NCBI GenBank assembly: GCA_037074615.1
Contig: CM073536.1
Span: forward strand, 3,663,001 to 3,727,000
Direction: 5' to 3'
DNA: 64,000 bases
DNA from: Leucaena leucocephala
Lineage: Eukaryota; Streptophyta; Magnoliopsida; Fabales; Fabaceae
The notes beneath the pieces are model-generated. The model was not told the DNA's origin and made no database searches. It was given only the letters and a program-made list of their open reading frames with translations. Numbering within the stretch: the first letter of the stretch is position 1; each line of letters starts with the position of its first letter. Positions 57,407 through 64,000 of the stretch are shown here, one piece after another. Position numbers and translations under genes: made by a program.

Positions 57407-60171
57407 TCAGGGCAAAGGTTCTTGAGAGTCTCCCAGACGAGATAAATGCAGATATGCATCAGTCCCTGCGAATGAAGAAACAAGAACTCTATTAGAACTC
57501 TAAATGGTTGAAGCAAGCACAAATTAACACTTGGGTGTCTATTTTATCTTTGGCTCTTGGGGAACATACATCGGATGTGTCTCAAAATTTTTCCAAGAGA
57601 AACGATTAATGCATATCACCGCATTATGCAATTGTAGTAGATAAGTTATATAAGTAAGCAATTCATGAAGCATTTAGCCACCGGATGGAGCCTTCCCTGA
57701 TGGCTTATGAAGCATTAACATTGACCTAAGACAAAGCATGGATACAAATATCGCAACATGACAAAATTTAAAATGCCTAGGCATAATTCAAAATCTTCAT
57801 GTTATGTCAATAATTCAGTCTTCAGACATGAAGGCCACTTTTTTCAAGTGTCTGTACTTTATAACTCATGACATAGAAATAGTTTTGGTGATTTACTTAC
57901 CATATCCTTCCATAGAGATGATTTGAAGATCACCCCCAAAGTACCGAGCATACAAGCGGCTGATAGGAAGTCCATATCCATATCCAGCCATTGTCACAGC
58001 ATTAGCTGTTCCAAGATCTGAATGCTCATCCAATGGGTTTCTAGCAGTACTGTAGAGATATGTAAAAATTTTTGGAAGGCCACTTCTTGGAATTCCACCT
58101 CCCTCATCTGAAACCTACAATGCCAATCACACCAACGACCTTAATAAAGCAATTTCATGCTGGCACGTTGAAGCATCAAAGACAAAAGGCCAAAAATTTA
58201 TGATTGTACTTATTAAGATATGGAAACAAAATACCTTTATGGTAACATCCTCTTCGCCATCAGCAACTATTATTCTGATGGGAGGTACAACTTTGTCAGA
58301 ATCCATAAATCGCTCTTGGACAGCACGCAGTGAGTTCTTAACCAACTCAAATACCATAAGATGCAAGTGAGCGGGGACATAACTGTTAAAAATAAATAAA
58401 CAAACTATAAAGAAAAGGAACAGAAACAACTTCTTAGCTATAACATATAAGTCCAAATGATATAACCATTCTAAAGTAAGAACAGAACAAACAAAAGAAA
58501 AAGGAGGGGTTGTACGGTTGGATAAAGAAATTACAAAAAATAATAGCAAAATGAAAATAAATGACTTCAGGAAAGTAAGACCCAAGAATCAAGTTACTAA
58601 CGGAAAAGTAAAATCAGGATCCCCATAAATCTGAACATCTGGAGCAGTGCCATATTCACGATAACATATAGCACGAGCATCTTCACTAGCATTCCTTGCC
58701 ACCTCCATAGGAGACATTTTTGTATGAATATAACCTACAACATGAGGAGGAGGATTGGGATTGTGCAACTCAACGTGCTGCCCTATATCCCACCAACAAA
58801 AACATACACACGGATTGAGTTTAGTGGTTAGACCAACAACTTAAATCATTAGACTCAAAGAAGGCAGGTAAAATGTCATGTGAACTCACCAATAACCATA
58901 CGGATTCCAATTCTTGACATGTAGAAGCGATCAAGGAACTGCTGAATATCATCAAGATCTTCATAAACTATCTTTGGATCCATAACTTTCTTTAACTGTT
59001 GAACACCTAATGCCATTGTCGGTACCACATTGTTGTGTCTCACCTTGATGGCCTTAATCATTTCGGTAAATTCTTTCTCATCATTCATATTCTTTATCTC
59101 AGGAAAAATTCTAAGATCTCGGAAGGAATCTAAGTACCAATCTCGAACCTAAAAACAAACAATTTAGCACAATGATCAAATTGGCTTTTATAAAACAAGT
59201 CCACGTAAAAGTAAAACAAGTTTTGCACCCACATGCGACTTTTATTGAAGGAAAGTTGATAAACTTCCAGAAACCACGATCTTAAAAGCTACATGGTTGA
59301 AGACCAATGAAAATTATGAAATCGAAGGCATAGTAAAATTCCATTTTTGTCAGTATAAGCGTTCAGTCGTAGAAGAAAGAAACAAATGTGTACTCGTATA
59401 GAATAATAATTAATACTTTTAGGAGCAGAATATCATACACCTTGCCCAGTTTATCTCGAGGATATAAAAGTTTGTTTTGAAATTTTAAATTGACATTTGA
59501 GATCCGCAGGTCCTAAAGTTCCATCAAGGTCGAAAACCGTAATTAGAAAAATAATAGAAGATTCAGCAAAGTTTCCCCTCGAGCCCATGTTAAAGGCACT
59601 CAAGTTCTTTGAAACCAAGTAGAACTTTACATACTCAATTACTCACATGTCAATTGCAAAGACCAGGAAAATATATTATATTATCGACTAAAACACAAAT
59701 TATTTTTTATTGAAAATATCACTTCCGCACGCAGATAGTTAATCTCTCAATCCTCAAGACTCGGTCAGTAAAGAATAAAAAGACCACCAAATTAGTAAAA
59801 TGAACTATACAAACAGAATTAACCTCCTATAAAGGGGGAGAGGTTCTGATTAATGAAATTCACAAGAAAACAGAACATTCAATGTTGGAAGAGAGGAAAC
59901 AAAGGGACAGAACAAGCAGTACCTTCAAAACAGCAGGTTTTTCAGATAATCCATATGGAAGCCTCTGGAGCTCATTAGCTCTTCTAGCAATCCTAATGGG
60001 AAGCTCCTTGTGAAGGAACTGAGCGGAAATCAACAAATTCTTATCAGTGGGTTTGGACCCAAATTCCATCATGTACCTCAAGCTCACCCCCGTCTGCTTC
60101 AGACAACCCCATCTGTGAACGTCCTCGATCAATCCCTTGGAAAAGGATTCGCAAGCCTTCTTAGCCGCCAT
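57407..60171 (-). CDS. PDK: Mitochondrial pyruvate dehydrogenase kinase, 6 exons, 369 aa
   Basis: Phosphorylates Ser on the E1-alpha subunit and so turns off the mitochondrial pyruvate dehydrogenase complex. Exons on the minus strand: 60171-59923, 59148-58890, 58782-58602, 58382-58235, 58114-57901 and 57465-57407, all GT-AG. The N-terminal regulatory helices come first (GVSLRYMMEFG, LPIRIARR), then a GHKL ATPase fold: N box with Glu242 and Asn246 (FELVKNS), G1 box DEGGG at 282-286 and G2 box GYGYGLP at 323-329. The C-terminus (YGTDAYLHLSRLGDS) is complete. Length equals the usual 366-372 residues. Plant PDKs lack a long classical presequence yet are mitochondrial. A single start fits (ATG at 60171, MAAKKACESF). 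Confidence 0.95.
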
Positions 60172-60519
60172 CGCTCAGTTCTATGGCCAAGAACAAGAAC
60201 AGAAAGGTCCAGTTTGGGCAAAGAATCGGAGTAGCAACAATCAGCATGCAAGCCAAGCACCGCACAATGCAAAAATGACATAGATAAACACGATGGAATC
60301 CCCAATTGAGAGGAAAAGAGAGGGGAGTCCCCTTCCGGGCGAGAGAAATTGACAGGTGAGGAAGATGGGTCCTCAAAAAGAAACTATGGTCAGAATTTAA
60401 CCATACATGGACAGATTGAAACTTCCTTTTTCTGCAGATTAATATAATTGAAGATTGATGACGATGGTTGATGAAGCCGAAAAAATGTAGGGTTTTCAGT
60501 TTTGTTAGAAAAGATGTTC
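60172..60519. other. Upstream region of the PDK gene
   Basis: Promoter and 5' UTR of the minus-strand PDK gene are expected here. No specific element is recognisable. The fifth SINE begins about 350 bp upstream of the start codon. Confidence 0.5.
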
Positions 60520-60718
60520 TAAATCTTCTAATTTTTTTTTATCTACAGCTTATCGGAGTTTTATTTTAATTATATTCGGATCTGACCTGTATCACATGCT
60601 ATAATGGGTGAGTCTCCTAACAATAATTTTTTACGTAAGTTAAGACTCAAACTCGAAACCTCATTTAAACGATATCGAATCGCTTACCACTCAATCTAAC
60701 GGTTAAATCTTCTAATTT
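60520..60718 (-). mobile_element. tRNA-derived SINE, copy 5, with 15-bp target duplication
   Basis: Direct repeats TAAATCTTCTAATTT at 60520-60534 and 60704-60718 bound the element. The body follows copy 4 but has lost most CpGs (for example GGATCTGACCTGTATCACATG against GGATCCGACCCGCGTCGCGCA). The orientation is the same as the other four: poly(A) end toward lower coordinates. Confidence 0.85.
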
Positions 60719-63700
60719 GAAAATGCCTAATTTCCCATCCCCGTTTTCGATAGGGATTTGTAAGCACAGCGGCCCGCTTCATCACGGGATAATTCTTGAA
60801 GATGATATTGTTTGACAAGTGGATCCAATAGGAGTCGTACACGTGCAGGTAAGAGGCTATTTCGGTGCTTTCACTCTCCTACAGTGATTGCTTCGATTCA
60901 GATTCAGATTCAGATTTTACCGCGTCGGACGAGAAATACTGAAATACTTGTCGGAACCGGATAAGTATTTCTAGTAATAAAATAATTTTACCTTACTAGA
61001 TAAATATAGGGTAAAATTAAATTATAAAATATAGTCTATATTTATTTAGACTAGGCATCAGGTAAAAGGTTGTCCTACTCAATTCAGCTCATGAGTATCC
61101 CTTCTTTTATTTTTTTTATTTTTTTTATATACTATATTTAAAAGAGAGAATATGATAACTACTAGTGACTAGAAGGTTATTTTAGAAATATGAGTAATTA
61201 AGTAGGTAAGTTGAATCTTTTAATATTTATAATTATATTAATTTTTTTTAATTTTACTAATCATCATATGATTACATTATAAATTATAATTGTTTATTTT
61301 ATTTTTTTCAGATGCTTAATCTTTGTTAACGTTAGAAAGATTGATGCAAAATTATAATTATAAACTATTTAGACTTCAAGGTTTTTTTTATATACAATAG
61401 ATTTTAAGATTTTAATTATTATCTTTTTTTTATTTTATCCTCAGTAAATTATAAATATTATTTAACTCTTAAAAACATATGAATATAATATTATTTTAGA
61501 AGTTTATAATTATAAATTTTTTTCACAACATAAACATGGCATCAAAATTTAGGCATGTACAATCTAAAATAGTTAAAATTTTTATTGGACAAAATCCAAC
61601 ATCAAACTATAAAATATTTTTTTTAAACAGGGTACCGAGTAGAGCGTTACCTTATCCAACCTTATCCATATATACCCCTATTATGGGTTATGACCCAGCC
61701 TCGCTCCGTTACGCAGTCCAGTTGGGGCCCACTTTTATTAATTATTATTCTCTCCATCAATTGATTTTTTTTTCTATATCTATAAAATTAAATAAATTAA
61801 TTAATTATAATTTAATTTAATTTTTTAAAATAAATTTATATTTTATTATATTTAATTTATTTAAATTAATCAATTAATTAATTTTTATATTAATTATAAT
61901 TAATTTATTTAATTTTATATATTTATTAGAAAATTAATTCACTATTATAATTAAAATAAGAAGTAGTACTATAACATTATTTAGAAGGAGACTTGGATTT
62001 ATTTAGCATTTACATTCTCCAATTAAATTTAAATATTTTAATTTTATCATAGATGTAATTATAAATTATAATTTATTATATTTGAATAAATAATAAAATG
62101 AGGGGAAGCTCAAATGTAAAGATTTAATTACAGAATGAACTATAAAAGGATATAAATAGATAGACTTAAAATCTTGTGTGCATGTGGCCACGGCAGGTAT
62201 TTATATATGATATCTCAAGTATATCTCTGTGTATACTTTTTTATATAAAAAAATTAAGTAAATTCGGTCCAAATCAATGAATATTTTTTAATTTAAAAAA
62301 CATCATAAAAATATTTATAGAATTATATATCGCTGATCAATAAATTAAATTTTTTATATTTATAATAAATTTAAATTAAAAATATTATGTATTATGAATT
62401 AACTTTTTATTAATTAAATTAAATTTATATATATATGTAGTATTTCTCACGCTTCATTCAAATATATTGTCCACACCGAGCTTCTTTTCCAATAGTTCTC
62501 CCCAAATAATGTGAATCTAATCATCCCACCATATTTATGATGCATGCCCCCATTTCTGTTCCTCTTTAACAATATTCAAACTATTTCGTTGTAATTACAA
62601 ATCTTGCCATTTTATTAATCTGTGGTCGTGGGTGAGACGTAATATCCTATTAGTAATAATTATAGAATTAAATCTGTAATAAATTGCTAGATTGCTAACT
62701 ACGAAAAATCACGTATGCGTTTAACTGAATGCATTTAAAATTGGAGCCAAATAGTCGCCACTTTGATTGCACGGGTATAGGCAGGGGTTAAGTTAAACCA
62801 ACATTTCACCGGGCAAACATATCAGTAAAAAAAATAAATAGGGCACAATTCATATAAAAATTTTAAAATAGTGTAAAATTAATTTTTCTCTATCATTGCA
62901 TATTTAAGTTACATTTTTTATTATAGTTAAGATCAAATTTACTCTAATTCTTTATATTTTTAATAAGTTTTAATTTTAGTCTTTATGTTAATTTTAATTT
63001 AAATATTTATAAAATTATGGAATGACATAAAATATAATAAAAATAAAATACAAAAACTAAAAATTAAAATTTAAAAGTCTAAAAACCTAATGAGATGCCA
63101 AACCTAATACCTTTTTTAAAATTCTTTTTGGGGCCCTTATTCCTCTTTATTTTAAGATGTAAAAGTTATTAAAATTTTAATATAAAATATCATATTTGTA
63201 ATGAATGGTGGTTTGTGGTGGGCTTTTTATTTGTAAAGTTGACACGACAAAGTTACAATATTTTATATGTTTATAATTTCATAACGTGAGAGACCTACCA
63301 AACGAAACATATTTGAAAAATAAAACAATCAACCCTGTCCGAGTTGTCTCTTGTAAAACTACTTGAAAGCAGCCGTCAATGTCAATATCAATATTGTATT
63401 TGTTATATAGAAATTAAAAAAAATCATAGTTAATATTAATTAGATTAAATAAATCAATCGAAACAATTAATTTAACACGTCTTATAATTAATTTAATACG
63501 TCTTATAATATAAGCAAATGGGTTTGTAAGTTATGTTAAATTACAGTTTCAAATTTCAATGACCCAGAACTTGATAATCCTCTGGGATGCCTGGTTGAAA
63601 TTGAAGCAATGTCATTATCACGGTCGTCTTAGAATTCCATGAATATGATTCAGCAGCTTTGGATTTTTTTGGGAAAACCAAATTATAATAAAACTTTATG

Positions 63701-64000
63701 TTTTAAGACTTTAAAATAATATCCATTTTATAATATAATAAAAATTGTCGATGCATTTTGTTTACCCTTTTTGATTTTGCTTGGAAGTTTATTTTTTTAA
63801 TTCGATTTGATTGAAGCATAATCTACGCTTTTGATCATTTGATTAGTTGATTAAACTTCATTTTAGTCTTCTATTCTTACGCTGCATTTTACTTTTGTTC
63901 TTTATTTCTGTTTAATTCTAATCTGGGCTCTTTATTCTGCCTATATTTCTATGTTTGCCTGCCGGTTTCGTTTTTTAATTTTAAATTGATGTCATATTTT
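60719..64000. other. AT-rich intergenic DNA
   Basis: No frame with recognisable features. A short GC-richer island near 61630-61740 does not fold as a tRNA and matches nothing I know. The interval 61750-61980 looks like a decayed AT-rich MITE, but I could not define its ends. Confidence 0.55.

Noticed and set aside
61630..61740. Possible tRNA gene in a GC-richer island
   Set aside because: No GTTCGANTC-type B box and no cloverleaf can be drawn.

Overview
This is nuclear DNA from a flowering plant, probably a eudicot. The evidence is many short exons with GT-AG introns, very AT-rich intergenic DNA, plant-only families (a CIPK with a NAF motif, a MUSTANG-type domesticated transposase) and plant LINE, SINE, Stowaway, hAT and Mutator-type elements. 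Exon limits were read by hand from splice sites and reading frame. The five intact genes each add up to a whole number of codons: HAD-type 5'-nucleotidase 621 aa, MUSTANG-like protein 746 aa, CIPK1-like kinase 450 aa, FCF2-like rRNA-processing factor 210 aa, and pyruvate dehydrogenase kinase 369 aa.

Layout. 1-2.2 kb is AT-rich and empty. 2.2-9.1 kb (minus) holds a dead ABCB multidrug-transporter gene with its introns still in place, several stops and frameshifts, and a 0.48-kb MITE inside its second exon. 11.5-17.6 kb (minus) is a nearly complete RNase H-type LINE between perfect 12-bp target-site duplications. 18.5-25.0 kb (plus) is the 17-exon nucleotidase and 26.1-29.2 kb (plus) the MUSTANG-like gene. 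29.2-42.0 kb is a gene-poor AT-rich stretch with foldbacks and diverged repeats. 42.1-46.7 kb (plus) is the CIPK gene. 47.1-47.5 kb has two adjacent SINEs. 48.3-51.5 kb (plus) is an unprocessed pseudogene of a BED/DUF659 hAT-derived gene. 51.8-53.9 kb holds a Mutator-type MITE, two more SINEs and an unusual minisatellite that runs up to the start of the FCF2-like gene (53.9-56.2 kb, plus). 57.4-60.2 kb (minus) is the PDK gene, convergent with FCF2. A fifth SINE lies at 60.5-60.7 kb and the rest is AT-rich.

The genes do not form one pathway. Three points stand out. First, an array about 0.7 kb long carries some 37 GCCCA cores (TGGGC on the other strand, the core of plant site II promoter elements), and it ends about 50 bp upstream of the start codon of a ribosome-biogenesis gene. 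Second, five copies of a SINE with a tRNA-Ser-like head all lie in the same orientation. Third, two domesticated-transposase lineages occur here in contrasting states: a MUSTANG-like gene with an intact frame and a BED/hAT gene that has decayed.
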